Shown here: in pieces, positions 1 to 7,422 of the stretch
Numbering within the stretch: the stretch's first letter is position 1
How the letters are laid out: the number at the start of each line of letters is the position of its first letter
Source of the DNA: a virus
Virus record (IMG/VR): IMGVR_UViG_3300031997_000009
Coordinates: 1-63,570 of that record
Strand: one strand, 5' to 3'
Length of the DNA: 63,570 nt
Translations under genes and position numbers: made by a program
Notes under the pieces: model-generated
Seen by the model: the letters and a program-made list of their open reading frames with translations, nothing else
Databases searched by the model: none
What the model was told of the DNA's origin: nothing

Positions 1-200
1 CAGGTGGATAATCGCATAGGGCCACGTTGGCGCCATCATGGATAGGCCATACCGCCTTAATTGAGCGGCCGCTGGCCTATCTTTTTTTTTCACCCATTCA
101 ACACGGAGGCGGTATGGAGTCCATTTTCAGCTCAACGGTGGACGCACTGGAGCGTCTGCAGGAGGAGCGCGAGTGCGCTCTGCAGGACGGTGACGCCGAG
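1..200. repeat. Left copy of the terminal direct repeat
   Basis: Bases 1-200 match 63371-63570 with one visible difference (A at 101, C at 63471). It holds the end of a small cysteine-rich gene, a terminator and the start of the 114-239 gene. The simplest reading is the overlap left when a circular or circularly permuted genome is linearised; a true 200-bp physical terminal repeat is possible. The mismatch may reflect population variation or an assembly error. Confidence 0.9.
41..90 (+). terminator. Rho-independent terminator
   Basis: A perfect 9-bp stem (GATAGGCCA at 41-49, TGGCCTATC at 73-81) is followed by nine T residues (82-90). It lies just after the cysteine-rich gene that crosses the junction and before the 114-239 gene, so it separates two plus-strand units. 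The copy at 63411-63460 is the same element in the repeat. Confidence 0.9.
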
Positions 201-239
201 GCATTCGCGGAGGCTGACGAAGAAATCGCAGCGTACTGA
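114..239 (+). CDS. Small acidic protein, 41 aa
   Basis: The reading frame is open further upstream, but that part runs through the terminator. The ATG at 114 is chosen because GGAGG sits about 6 nt before it. The product is acidic and helical (many E, D and A residues) with no recognised domain. It is the first gene after the terminator and is repeated, truncated, at the right end. Function unknown. Confidence 0.6.
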   Translation: MESIFSSTVDALERLQEERECALQDGDAEAFAEADEEIAAY

Positions 240-425
240 GTCTGCAGGGGCGGGCGTGGCCGATACGGGCTTTGTTGTCCGGAGGCGTGCGCCTGTCCCC
301 TTTCCCATCGCTTTGCAATCCCATCAAGGCAGGCGGATGCGTCAAAACGCAGGGCCGCAAGTCCACGCAGGGAGAAGTGGGCATGGCCTGGCGGTCAGTG
401 TTCGCCTTTCTTTTCGCACATTCGC
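240..425. other. Non-coding stretch before the tandem leader repeat
   Basis: I see no gene with a usable ribosome site here. There are short inverted repeats (AGGCG/CGCCT near 285, GGCG/CGCC near 390 followed by a pyrimidine run), but neither is a convincing terminator. No known riboswitch consensus was recognised. Confidence 0.4.
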
Positions 426-500
426 AAGGGTCGGATAAACTTAAACCGGAGGTCTGTATGAGAAGGGTCGGATAAACTTAAACCGGAGGTCTGTATGAGA
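426..500 (+). repeat. Tandem 37-bp duplication of a ribosome-binding leader
   Basis: Two adjacent copies of a 37-bp unit (426-462, 463-499) each contain ACCGGAGG and an ATG. The first ATG (458) opens only a five-codon frame ending inside the second copy; the second ATG (495) starts the 52-aa gene. A diverged third copy precedes the ATG at 689. The unit is not a multiple of three, so it duplicates an initiation region rather than protein sequence. Confidence 0.85.
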
Positions 501-653
501 ACGAATCGGCACGTTGATGCCCGCACGCTCGCACTCACGATTGCAGGCGTCAGGCAGGCGGCACTCACGACCGAGTACCTGCTCAAGAAGTGGGAACAGG
601 AAAGGGGCTGGCAGGGGCGGGGCGTCGAGCGCATCACCCGCCAGCTCGCGTAA
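495..653 (+). CDS. Small basic protein, 52 aa
   Basis: It starts in the second copy of the 37-bp leader (CCGGAGG 7 nt upstream) and ends with TAA at 651. The product is arginine-rich and probably helical, with no recognised family. Its position in the string of tiny early genes suggests a host-takeover accessory protein, which is inference only. Confidence 0.65.
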   Translation: MRTNRHVDARTLALTIAGVRQAALTTEYLLKKWEQERGWQGRGVERITRQLA

Positions 654-688
654 AAGAGTGGTCGGGCAAACTCAAAACCGGAGGTCCC

Positions 689-790
689 ATGTTTCTCAAA
701 TCCAAGGAAAACCCGCGCTCCTGGGCGAACAGGAAGCGCGATGACAGCAAGACGTACGAGTCACGGCCGGTGAACTGGATCGGCAAGTAG
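689..790 (+). CDS. Small basic protein, 33 aa
   Basis: The ATG at 689 follows ACCGGAGG, part of a diverged copy of the leader seen at 426-500. The short product is rich in K, R, S and W and has no family match I can name. The strong ribosome site is the main support for the gene. Confidence 0.5.
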   Translation: MFLKSKENPRSWANRKRDDSKTYESRPVNWIGK

Positions 791-929
791 GCCAGCAAAG
801 GCCGCACACGGACGGCCATAAGGGGTATGCTTCCGCGCACCCCATCCGCGTCAGCCCCATGTGCAGGCGTCCACGCCGCGGGGCCGGATAACCAACCAAC
901 TGCACCAACCTTTACACAGGAGGGCTCAC

Positions 930-1061
930 ATGACCGAACGCATGAAGTCCTGGCTCGGCTACACGGGCCAGAAGTGGAAGCGCCTGAACCGCAAGGCCCG
1001 CGTCGAGACCATCTTCGAGATGCAGTTCCACGACCTCGACAACCCGCCGGTGAGGATGTAA
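930..1061 (+). CDS. Small protein, 43 aa
   Basis: The ATG at 930 follows ACAGGAGGG. The in-frame open stretch upstream lacks a ribosome site. The product is basic at the N-terminus and acidic later. The next gene begins directly after its stop codon. Unknown function. Confidence 0.6.
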   Translation: MTERMKSWLGYTGQKWKRLNRKARVETIFEMQFHDLDNPPVRM

Positions 1062-1322
1062 GTGAACGACATCACCAACCTCGAAATCGCCCCGAAGGTG
1101 GTCGAGCACGGAATAAGCCGGACGCTCGCCACCGGACGCGCCACCTTCAACGACGCCATCACCGCACCCTTCAAAATCAACGAAAGGCGCGATGGCATCT
1201 ATGTTGTCTGGATCGGCATCGGATTCGCAAATGACGCCGCGCGCAAGGAGGCGTCCAACCGCGTGTTAGCCCACTACGTCATAAACCATTACATCTCGGA
1301 CTACGAAACGACCGAAAAATAA
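1062..1322 (+). CDS. Hypothetical protein, 86 aa
   Basis: A GTG start at 1062 immediately follows the previous TAA; GAGGA lies about 8 nt upstream, inside the end of that gene. The product alternates beta and helical segments, with a hydrophobic strand near residues 47-54. No family recognised. It is part of the early plus-strand operon. Confidence 0.65.
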   Translation: MNDITNLEIAPKVVEHGISRTLATGRATFNDAITAPFKINERRDGIYVVWIGIGFANDAARKEASNRVLAHYVINHYISDYETTEK

Positions 1323-1345
1323 ACCTTAACACAGGAGGGTATCGA

Positions 1346-1480
1346 ATGGTAACGAACACCACGACCTTCAAGTTCGACCGCCAGGGGCGGTCAGTCCCAT
1401 GCTCGCAGGTTCAGGAGAACCTCGACGCGAATTCCGTCCACGCGCTCTGCCAGCTCAAGCGCAAGCTGAGGGGGTACTGA
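1346..1480 (+). CDS. Small protein, 44 aa
   Basis: The ATG at 1346 follows CACAGGAGGG within a leader (AAACCTTAACACAGGAGG) that recurs, slightly shortened, before the 1823 gene. Two cysteines and a basic C-terminus are visible. No family recognised. Confidence 0.6.
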   Translation: MVTNTTTFKFDRQGRSVPCSQVQENLDANSVHALCQLKRKLRGY

Positions 1481-1481
1481 A

Positions 1482-1643
1482 ATGGCGCGCTTCAAAGTGC
1501 AGGTCACGGCAGAAGTCGTGCTTGACGCCGACACGCCCAATGGCGCCATGACTGCGGTCTCGCATCACCTCGGCAACGACTTCGACATCAAGGGTAACAG
1601 CATGGCCCGGTTCGTGCAGGGCCGGGGATGGGTGCAGGTGTGA
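1482..1643 (+). CDS. Small protein, 53 aa
   Basis: The ATG at 1482 begins one base after the previous stop. The product looks like a small mixed alpha/beta protein (MARFKVQVTAEVVLDA at the N-terminus, a C-terminal strand ending QGRGWVQV). Unknown function; probably translationally coupled. Confidence 0.6.
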   Translation: MARFKVQVTAEVVLDADTPNGAMTAVSHHLGNDFDIKGNSMARFVQGRGWVQV

Positions 1644-1804
1644 ACTGGCCCCTCATGTCCCACAGCCAGCAAGTCAGCTTGTACCACATCATCCGCGAGC
1701 ACGGACACCCGCAGTCAGTCACAGCGGGAAGCCGTGGAGAAGTCAAAGTCAATCTCGGCGCCGTCACGCTCACCATAGACGCCGGCGGCGTCATCAACGC
1801 ATAA
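1640..1804 (+). CDS. Small protein, 54 aa
   Basis: A GTG at 1640 overlaps the previous stop in a GTGA arrangement, typical of coupled translation; an ATG at 1655 is the alternative. The C-terminal half has alternating hydrophobic residues, suggesting beta strands. No family recognised. Confidence 0.5.
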   Translation: MNWPLMSHSQQVSLYHIIREHGHPQSVTAGSRGEVKVNLGAVTLTIDAGGVINA

Positions 1805-1822
1805 ACCTTAACAGGAGGTCTC

Positions 1823-1984
1823 ATGCTTTACACGGTCATGGTTCAGGGGGCGGGACACCCGCTACCCGCGGAAGTCGGAGAGTTCACCCTCGGCAAAGCC
1901 CTTCGGTGCGCCGAGAAACTGCACGCAAAGAAGGCCGGAGAAATCTGCATCGTATCCAGCTCCGGACGCAGGTATCTGTACTAA
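1823..1984 (+). CDS. Small protein, 53 aa
   Basis: The ATG at 1823 follows AACAGGAGG in the recurring AAACCTTAACAGGAGG leader. The product has one cysteine in the middle and another near the C-terminus, and a strand-rich end. Unknown function. Confidence 0.6.
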   Translation: MLYTVMVQGAGHPLPAEVGEFTLGKALRCAEKLHAKKAGEICIVSSSGRRYLY

Positions 1985-2002
1985 GCGAGAGGAGGAACGC
2001 GA

Positions 2003-3544
2003 ATGAGTGAAGACAAAGACACGGGATTGTATGCTGGCCTCATGCTGTCTGCTCCCGAAGTCAAGACGCCACCGAAACGCAAGGGCTCGAAGCGCGAGAA
2101 GGAACAGCTCGGCAGAATACTCAATGACATCGCCAAAAGGATGCCCGTCTCCCCGCCCACGGTGCAAATCTGCTACGATTGCAAAGAGTGGTTTCCCGTG
2201 AACGTCGGCACATGGGTGCAGGATGGCGACAGGTTTGTGTGTCACGACTGCCGCGACGAGCACTATTTCAAGTGTGCCAGATGCGGAGATTACGAATACG
2301 CCGATAACGCCTGCACCGGATCGGACGACTGCTCCTACTGCCAGCACTGCTTTGACGATAAGTTTATATGTTGCGAGAAGTGCGGCGAGACCATGAGCGT
2401 CGATAACTCCTGCACCGGCGCGGACGACTGCTCCTACTGTCAATCGTGCTTCGGCCTCGCGTTCGTCGCCTGCGCCCACTGTGCCAGAACGATGGAACGG
2501 GACGACAATGACGGCGTTGAGCTTGACGGCGACCTGTGGTGCCGGAGATGCGCCGAAAGATATCTTGCTTACTGCGTCCATTGCGAAGAATACCACCACA
2601 ACGATGACTCACGCAACCACCGGGATGGATGGCAGGGATGCGTGAGCTGCTACGACGAATACTGCAACGGTATCCCGGACGGAGCACCGAATGAAGGGAC
2701 ACAGATGATACACGACCACACCTATAAGCCGACGCCAATCTACTTCCGTACGGAGAAGGATGAGAAATTACGACCCGACCAGAGGGCCTACCTGGGCTTC
2801 GAGCTTGAGGTGGAGGCGGTTACGGCCGACCACGCCAAGGGCGCAAAGGACGTGACTGAGATGTCCGCCATTAACGGAAACCAGCTCTTCTACTGCAAGT
2901 GGGACGGCTCGCTCAGTAACGGCTTCGAGGTTGTCAGTCACCCGATGACCCGCGACTTCATCTTCAACGAGAGGAAGGGCGCGAAGAAGATGATTGCCGA
3001 GGCCATCACAATGCTCCGGCGTTCAGGGTTCCGGTCGTACAACACGACGACCTGCGGCCTGCACTTTCACCTGTCAAGAAAGCACTTCGAGGGCACGTTC
3101 CACCTGTTCAAATTCCTGCGCTTCTGGTACGCCATGGACAAGGCCTTCGTGGTCTCGGTCTCTGGACGCAGTGATGAGAGGTCGATGCAGCAGTATTGCT
3201 CGCTGACGGACAACGAACATTCAAGCGCAAAGGAAGCCTGCATCTACAAGTCGAAGGAAAAGTACGGACGTAACAGGTATCAGGCTGTCAACCTGTGTAA
3301 TCGCCACACCATCGAGGTCCGCATCTTCAAGGGCACGCTGAACGTGGACAGCTTCTTCCGCAAGGCCGAACTCATGTTCGCCGCCATCGAGTTCACAAGG
3401 CAGGCGCCCCACACCTACGTCCTCGACGACTTCTTCCGGTGGGTCAACGAGCATTACAAGGAATACCCGTACAGTTTCGGGTGGTTGACATCTAAACGCC
3501 TTATAGTCGCAGTCAAACAAGAGGAGGAGATAGCGTGTGCATAA
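2003..3544 (+). CDS. Zinc-ribbon / amidoligase fusion, 513 aa
   Basis: Residues about 55-220 are dense in CxxC pairs; two nearly identical repeats share the pattern C-x2-CG-x4-DN-x-CTG-x-DDCSYCQ-x-CF (around 91-118 and 124-150). Residues about 263-445 match the amidoligase family (PF12224-like): GFELEVEAV near 265, TTTCGLHFHLS near 348-358 and HTIEVRIFKGTL near 435. Family members are glutamine-synthetase-fold COOH-NH2 ligases that form amide bonds on peptides or small acids using ATP. It overlaps by 10 bp a class II glutamine amidotransferase gene, so the two probably act together, with the amidotransferase supplying ammonia. The substrate is unknown; the cysteine array may bind it. Confidence 0.8.
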   Translation: MSEDKDTGLYAGLMLSAPEVKTPPKRKGSKREKEQLGRILNDIAKRMPVSPPTVQICYDCKEWFPVNVGTWVQDGDRFVCHDCRDEHYFKCARCGDYEYADNACTGSDDCSYCQHCFDDKFICCEKCGETMSVDNSCTGADDCSYCQSCFGLAFVACAHCARTMERDDNDGVELDGDLWCRRCAERYLAYCVHCEEYHHNDDSRNHRDGWQGCVSCYDEYCNGIPDGAPNEGTQMIHDHTYKPTPIYFRTEKDEKLRPDQRAYLGFELEVEAVTADHAKGAKDVTEMSAINGNQLFYCKWDGSLSNGFEVVSHPMTRDFIFNERKGAKKMIAEAITMLRRSGFRSYNTTTCGLHFHLSRKHFEGTFHLFKFLRFWYAMDKAFVVSVSGRSDERSMQQYCSLTDNEHSSAKEACIYKSKEKYGRNRYQAVNLCNRHTIEVRIFKGTLNVDSFFRKAELMFAAIEFTRQAPHTYVLDDFFRWVNEHYKEYPYSFGWLTSKRLIVAVKQEEEIACA

Positions 3545-4452
3545 TCATCGTCAAGCCTGCGGGCAAGGCGGTTACAAAGAAACAGCTTCACAATGCCTGG
3601 GACAACAACGATGACGGGGCCGGCTTCGTCTATGCCAGGGACGGCAAGCTCGTCATCCACAAGGAGCTCCATTCGTTCCGCAAGTTCTGGAAAGCGTATC
3701 ATCAAAACTGCCTCGACAATGAGAACGTGCTGCTTCATTTCAGGATTATGTCAAGCGGATATCACGATATCCAAAACGTCCATCCGTTCCTCATCGACGA
3801 AAACCACGCCCTCGTACACAATGGAGTACTAAGCTGCGTCAAGGTTCCGCTTGACTCGGACATCAACGACACGCAGGTTTTCATCGAGGAGTTTCTCAGG
3901 TGTATGGTTGACTCGGGAACAGGCGGTCCCGTGGATTGGGTGAACAACGAACTCGCCGCGGATTATGCCGAGGCCGTCATCGGAAAGTGGAATAAGATGG
4001 CGGTTATCAACAGCAATGGCGACGTCAACATCTGGAACGAGAGCGAAGGGCATTGGGCCGATGGGTGCTGGTTCAGCAACTACACATACTCCTACGGGAA
4101 ATCGGTCTCGACATACAGCTACGGATACCCTGAAATCGGATGGTACGAAGTCGGAAATAAGAACTACAAGGACAAGTGGCTCGAAGATTGGGAGCGCAAC
4201 AGGTTCGGCAACCGGGAACCATACGGCGGAAGCCAGGTGACATTCCTCACCGACGACCTCGCAGAGAAAAAGAAATGGCCGGAGTCGGAAGACATTGACA
4301 GCGAGAGCACGGACAGGGACGTAACGGTTTACGACCAGGGGTGTCTGGAATGCGGCGTCCTCCTGTCAAAGGAGGAGATACGCTCGGGGTGGGGATGCTG
4401 CGCCGATTGCGTGCAAAAAGCATTCGAGGCGCAAGACGGGATGGTAACATGA
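3535..4452 (+). CDS. Class II glutamine amidotransferase, 305 aa
   Basis: A GTG start at 3535 places Cys at residue 2, the N-terminal nucleophile of Ntn-type glutaminase domains. NNDDGAGF (about 24-31), HFRIMSSG (about 67-74), HPF and LVHNGVL (about 93-99) match the conserved glutamine-binding loops. GAGGAGG lies upstream inside the amidoligase gene. The product should hydrolyse glutamine to release ammonia. The C-terminal third is aromatic-rich and ends in a CxxC...CCxxC cluster resembling a zinc ribbon. Phage and bacterial gene sets that pair such a domain with a COOH-NH2 ligase are known; I infer the same partnership. Confidence 0.82.
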   Translation: MCIIIVKPAGKAVTKKQLHNAWDNNDDGAGFVYARDGKLVIHKELHSFRKFWKAYHQNCLDNENVLLHFRIMSSGYHDIQNVHPFLIDENHALVHNGVLSCVKVPLDSDINDTQVFIEEFLRCMVDSGTGGPVDWVNNELAADYAEAVIGKWNKMAVINSNGDVNIWNESEGHWADGCWFSNYTYSYGKSVSTYSYGYPEIGWYEVGNKNYKDKWLEDWERNRFGNREPYGGSQVTFLTDDLAEKKKWPESEDIDSESTDRDVTVYDQGCLECGVLLSKEEIRSGWGCCADCVQKAFEAQDGMVT

Positions 4453-4466
4453 AAGGAGGTTTCGGT

Positions 4467-4664
4467 ATGGCAAAATTCGCAGTCGTCAGAAAAGACCTAC
4501 GGGAAGCGCGGCTCCATGTCCCGCTCGAAGATGAAACGTACATCGGGCCGGACGGGCATTGGGAATACCGATGGCTCGAAGGCGATGTCTTCGAGGTCAA
4601 GGTGAACGAGGAGTGGAAGGTTGCCGACAGCGCCGACTTCGACTTCAGCAACGAGGCCTTGTGA
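4467..4664 (+). CDS. Hypothetical protein, 65 aa
   Basis: The ATG at 4467 has AAAGGAGG 8 nt upstream. An in-frame ATG at 4449 overlaps the previous stop but would place the ribosome site inside the coding region. The product is acidic and strand-rich. No family recognised. Confidence 0.6.
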   Translation: MAKFAVVRKDLREARLHVPLEDETYIGPDGHWEYRWLEGDVFEVKVNEEWKVADSADFDFSNEAL

Positions 4665-4924
4665 AAAGAAAGCTGTTCAGATTCGGAGTGATGAAGTGGG
4701 GCGGATACGCCGAGATCAGCATCAGACCCTGCAAAGAATCGGACGCAGGCATCTGCGTCTTCGCCTACTACAACGCCAAGACCCCGCCCGGAAGAGAGTG
4801 GGGCGACCGGGAATTGTACGGACGCTTCCATCTCGGCATCGGGTTCGGTCGGTTCCTGTTCGAGTTCAGATCCAAGGGTGGGTTCCACTACTGCAACTAC
4901 TTCGCCACGGGAGTCGGAGGGTGA
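4661..4924 (+). CDS. Hypothetical protein, 87 aa
   Basis: A GTG at 4661 overlaps the previous TGA (GTGA); an ATG at 4691 is the alternative. The product is aromatic- and glycine-rich (GRFHLGIGFGRFLFEF) and probably a small beta-barrel-like protein. No named family. Confidence 0.6.
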   Translation: MKRKLFRFGVMKWGGYAEISIRPCKESDAGICVFAYYNAKTPPGREWGDRELYGRFHLGIGFGRFLFEFRSKGGFHYCNYFATGVGG

Positions 4925-4925
4925 G

Positions 4926-5099
4926 ATGCAAATAGGAACGAAAGAATACCTGGGCGACAGCGTGTACATCGAGTTCACGGGAGACGGAGTGCGCCTGTAT
5001 CTTGACATCGGCATGGGCGCCCACACGGAAATCTTTATGGAGGGGGATGTCATCGACAAGTTTCAGCAGTTTATTAAACGAGCACAGGAGCCAATATGA
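4926..5099 (+). CDS. Hypothetical protein, 57 aa
   Basis: The ATG at 4926 follows GGAGGGTGAG. The small acidic product has alternating beta strands. The next gene overlaps it by ATGA. Unknown function. Confidence 0.55.
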   Translation: MQIGTKEYLGDSVYIEFTGDGVRLYLDIGMGAHTEIFMEGDVIDKFQQFIKRAQEPI

Positions 5100-5269
5100 A
5101 AAAGAAAAAGCGTTCCCCGTTAATATGCTATTACATCACGGATAAAGGAGAGAGGATGCGAGTCGAACACCGCGGAAAATATCGCTCCTGCCCGTGGATA
5201 GCGGCATCTCGATGCCATAACAAATCGTGTGAACTGGCGGGCCCTCGCCTGCTCAACCATAACCAATAA
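5096..5269 (+). CDS. Small basic cysteine-containing protein, 57 aa
   Basis: The ATG at 5096 overlaps the previous stop (ATGA). The product starts with a lysine cluster and has four spaced cysteines (C12 and three in the second half), suggesting metal or nucleic-acid binding. No family recognised. Confidence 0.55.
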   Translation: MKKKKRSPLICYYITDKGERMRVEHRGKYRSCPWIAASRCHNKSCELAGPRLLNHNQ

Positions 5270-5283
5270 CAGGAGGAGGATTA

Positions 5284-5685
5284 GTGTATCTCAAGGGTCT
5301 GACAAAAGAAGTGGTCATCGCAACCACAGAGTCTCAAAAGCTGCCTGAATTTAGCGAGAAGGGCAAGGCTATAATGAAAATCCTTAACGCGGCCAGCATA
5401 GACCCGACATACAAAGGCGTCCTCATCAATGCCTTCTCCGAACTTTTGGACGAGAAGTTGTCGGCTGTAGGCACAACATTGCCCGCCCTTTTCACGGCGA
5501 TTGTGTTTACAGCGAACACTAACGGACACAGTTATCCCATGAATGCGGTCTGCATATATGACCTGCCCCACAACCGATGCTGGACAAAGAACGGAACCCA
5601 GGGAAACTCCGCGCCTTGCGACAGAGCGGATAATTCATGGCGGTTCGCTACCAAGGAAGAAATAGAAGCGGCGTTCACAGAGTAA
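5284..5685 (+). CDS. Hypothetical protein, 133 aa
   Basis: A GTG at 5284 follows AGGAGGAGGATTA, a strong ribosome site. The N-terminal half is helical; the second half has three cysteines and a tryptophan-rich stretch. No domain recognised. Confidence 0.65.
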   Translation: MYLKGLTKEVVIATTESQKLPEFSEKGKAIMKILNAASIDPTYKGVLINAFSELLDEKLSAVGTTLPALFTAIVFTANTNGHSYPMNAVCIYDLPHNRCWTKNGTQGNSAPCDRADNSWRFATKEEIEAAFTE

Positions 5686-5722
5686 CGCCAGAGCCCCATA
5701 ACCCAATCAAAGGAGAAGCAGA

Positions 5723-5959
5723 ATGATCAAAACCATCAAAATCAACCCCGGCACGGGCGAAACGAACTCGGACGGCGACAAAATCCTCGCCACCGCGACC
5801 GTGACCCTGGAGTGCGGCGCCATCCTCACGGGCATCGAGGTCATCAGGACCGACCGTGACGAGACGAAGGTGTCCCGCGACAGCCGGCCCCTGTTCACCA
5901 CCAAGGAGATCCGCAGGGACTTCTGCGCCAAGATCGTCTCCGCCTACCAGGCCGCCTAA
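5723..5959 (+). CDS. Hypothetical protein, 78 aa
   Basis: The ATG at 5723 follows AAAGGAGAAG. The product has repeating Thr/Val-rich strands and a C-terminal helix. It is the last gene before a strong terminator, so it closes a transcription sub-unit. Unknown function. Confidence 0.65.
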   Translation: MIKTIKINPGTGETNSDGDKILATATVTLECGAILTGIEVIRTDRDETKVSRDSRPLFTTKEIRRDFCAKIVSAYQAA

Positions 5960-5977
5960 CAGACGGAGCCAAAGGAC

Positions 5978-6013
5978 GGGGCCGGAACTTCCGGCCCCGC
6001 CCCTTTCTTTTTC
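5978..6013 (+). terminator. Rho-independent terminator
   Basis: A perfect 8-bp GC stem (GGGGCCGG/CCGGCCCC, loop AACTT) is followed by GCCCCTTTCTTTTT. The next gene has its own strong ribosome site 12 bases later, so read-through or an unseen promoter must serve the genes beyond. Confidence 0.88.
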
Positions 6014-6025
6014 ACAGGAGGAGAC

Positions 6026-6313
6026 ATGATTAAGTGGGAAAAGTTATCACGCAAATCCGCGGAGCTCGCTCACAACATCGCGTTCCGCGCATTCAAACTG
6101 CTCACGAAGCAGGAAGTGGAACAGCACGGGCTCAAGTTGCACGAACTGGAGATGGATATCTGCGCCGCGCATCTCAGGAGCCCCATCAACCTTGAAGGCC
6201 TGCTCTCTGCGACAGACAGCGACCTCGGCCACGACGTATTCGGAATCCGCAGGTTCATCGACAGAGACACGGGCTTTCTCAAGCACGGGTTCAGCCCGAG
6301 GTGGTCCAAGTGA
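6026..6313 (+). CDS. Hypothetical helical protein, 95 aa
   Basis: The ATG at 6026 follows ACAGGAGGAGAC. The product is largely helical with several His residues (HGLKLHELEMDICAAH). No family recognised. It is the first gene after the 5978 terminator and begins a new run of overlapping genes. Confidence 0.65.
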   Translation: MIKWEKLSRKSAELAHNIAFRAFKLLTKQEVEQHGLKLHELEMDICAAHLRSPINLEGLLSATDSDLGHDVFGIRRFIDRDTGFLKHGFSPRWSK

Positions 6314-6573
6314 AAACACAAATGTTCATGGCCTCAATCCAGGAGGTCAACGGCGAACAGGAATACAAGCAGGACGCAATCATATTCGCAAAGACGCTCG
6401 CCAATGCGACAAAGAAGGCGGAGAAGTCCGTGCGTCATTGGTACGGAGACGATGAAGACTCGGGCAAAGAAGAAGGCGGAGGGTATTATTTCCTCGGCGG
6501 TCGAGTCCATGTGAGTCTGGAAAATGTTTGCCCGATAACGGCAGATGAATTTATCAGGAGGCACACGCTATGA
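6310..6573 (+). CDS. Hypothetical protein, 87 aa
   Basis: A GTG at 6310 overlaps the preceding TGA; an ATG at 6322 is the alternative. The N-terminal strand-helix part is followed by an acidic Gly-rich loop (DDEDSGKEEGGG) and a final strand-helix. No named family. Confidence 0.6.
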   Translation: MKTQMFMASIQEVNGEQEYKQDAIIFAKTLANATKKAEKSVRHWYGDDEDSGKEEGGGYYFLGGRVHVSLENVCPITADEFIRRHTL

Positions 6574-6683
6574 AACAAGGCAAAGGCAGGCCACGCAAGA
6601 ACGGAAAGACCTTCAGGTTTGTCGTGGTCGTGCGTATCAAAGGCCGCAACTACTCGGCCAAAATCTTCAAAGACCGGAGGTAG
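6570..6683 (+). CDS. Small basic protein, 37 aa
   Basis: The ATG at 6570 overlaps the previous stop and follows CAGGAGGC. Eleven of the 37 residues are K or R, so nucleic-acid binding is plausible. Unknown family. Confidence 0.5.
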   Translation: MKQGKGRPRKNGKTFRFVVVVRIKGRNYSAKIFKDRR

Positions 6684-6688
6684 ACAGA

Positions 6689-6964
6689 ATGAGAAAGCGA
6701 TACGTCATACCAAAGATAAGAGTGGACGTGCTGCGAGATGGTAAGGTTGTCGATACCATCACCCGAGCCTGCTGCTACCAAGGAGTCATCTTCTCCTGCA
6801 AATACAAGGGGTGTATCTACCCCATCTACCCTAACGTGTTCCGGAAGAAGAGGATCCATAACAAACCATTCATCGTCCTCGATGTGCCTTACGAACTAAG
6901 GGGGGAGTCGAAAGACCAGCCCTTCGCCGGACACGACGGAGGACAGGAGGGTGCTGATGATTAA
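6689..6964 (+). CDS. Hypothetical protein, 91 aa
   Basis: The ATG at 6689 follows CCGGAGGTAGACAG. Three to four cysteines lie in a strand-rich core (ACCYQGVIFSCKYKGC). The C-terminus is polar. No family recognised. Confidence 0.6.
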   Translation: MRKRYVIPKIRVDVLRDGKVVDTITRACCYQGVIFSCKYKGCIYPIYPNVFRKKRIHNKPFIVLDVPYELRGESKDQPFAGHDGGQEGADD

Positions 6965-7127
6965 GCTCACACAGAAACAGAAGGGCCGCATTAAAGAATA
7001 CCTGCTTACGCCACATCAGGATTATATCGCAAAACATTTCATCACGAAGCGGCAGCGCAAGGAACTTGCAAAGACGCGCGAGACCAGGGCCCTCATCGGT
7101 CGCGAATGCGACCTCATTCTTAACTAA
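6957..7127 (+). CDS. Small basic protein, 56 aa
   Basis: The ATG at 6957 overlaps the previous gene by 8 bp and follows AGGAGGGTGCTG. The product is lysine/arginine-rich and helical. Unknown function. Confidence 0.55.
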   Translation: MIKLTQKQKGRIKEYLLTPHQDYIAKHFITKRQRKELAKTRETRALIGRECDLILN

Positions 7128-7152
7128 TTCGAGAAGGAGAACCCAAGATACT

Positions 7153-7422
7153 ATGAAGCAAAAGCGTAATCCCAAAGCAAAAGAATGGACGGTGTGCGGT
7201 TACTTCGAGGACAATGGGCAGCCGTGGGTGGAGTACGCGACAGCGGCCACATGGGACCGAGCCGTAAAGAAAGCGGTAGAGCTCCATAGGCGTCGCTACA
7301 ACCCCGACATGGACTTTGCCAATTACATTATCGTATGCTGCTTCTTAGGCGAGGTCGTTGATTACAGCGAACACTCAAGCGTCTGCACGGCAGCAGACTT
7401 TCTGGAGGGATTCAAAAAATGA
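7153..7422 (+). CDS. Hypothetical protein, 89 aa
   Basis: The ATG at 7153 follows GAGAAGGAGAACCC. After a basic N-terminus comes a compact alpha/beta protein with conserved-looking aromatic residues. No family recognised. Confidence 0.6.
   Translation: MKQKRNPKAKEWTVCGYFEDNGQPWVEYATAATWDRAVKKAVELHRRRYNPDMDFANYIIVCCFLGEVVDYSEHSSVCTAADFLEGFKK

Noticed and set aside
240-425. Possible riboswitch (cyclic-di-GMP-like) in the leader before the tandem repeat
   Set aside because: GGGCCGCAAG and GCGTCAAAACGC recalled GEMM elements, but the conserved core and tetraloop order are absent.
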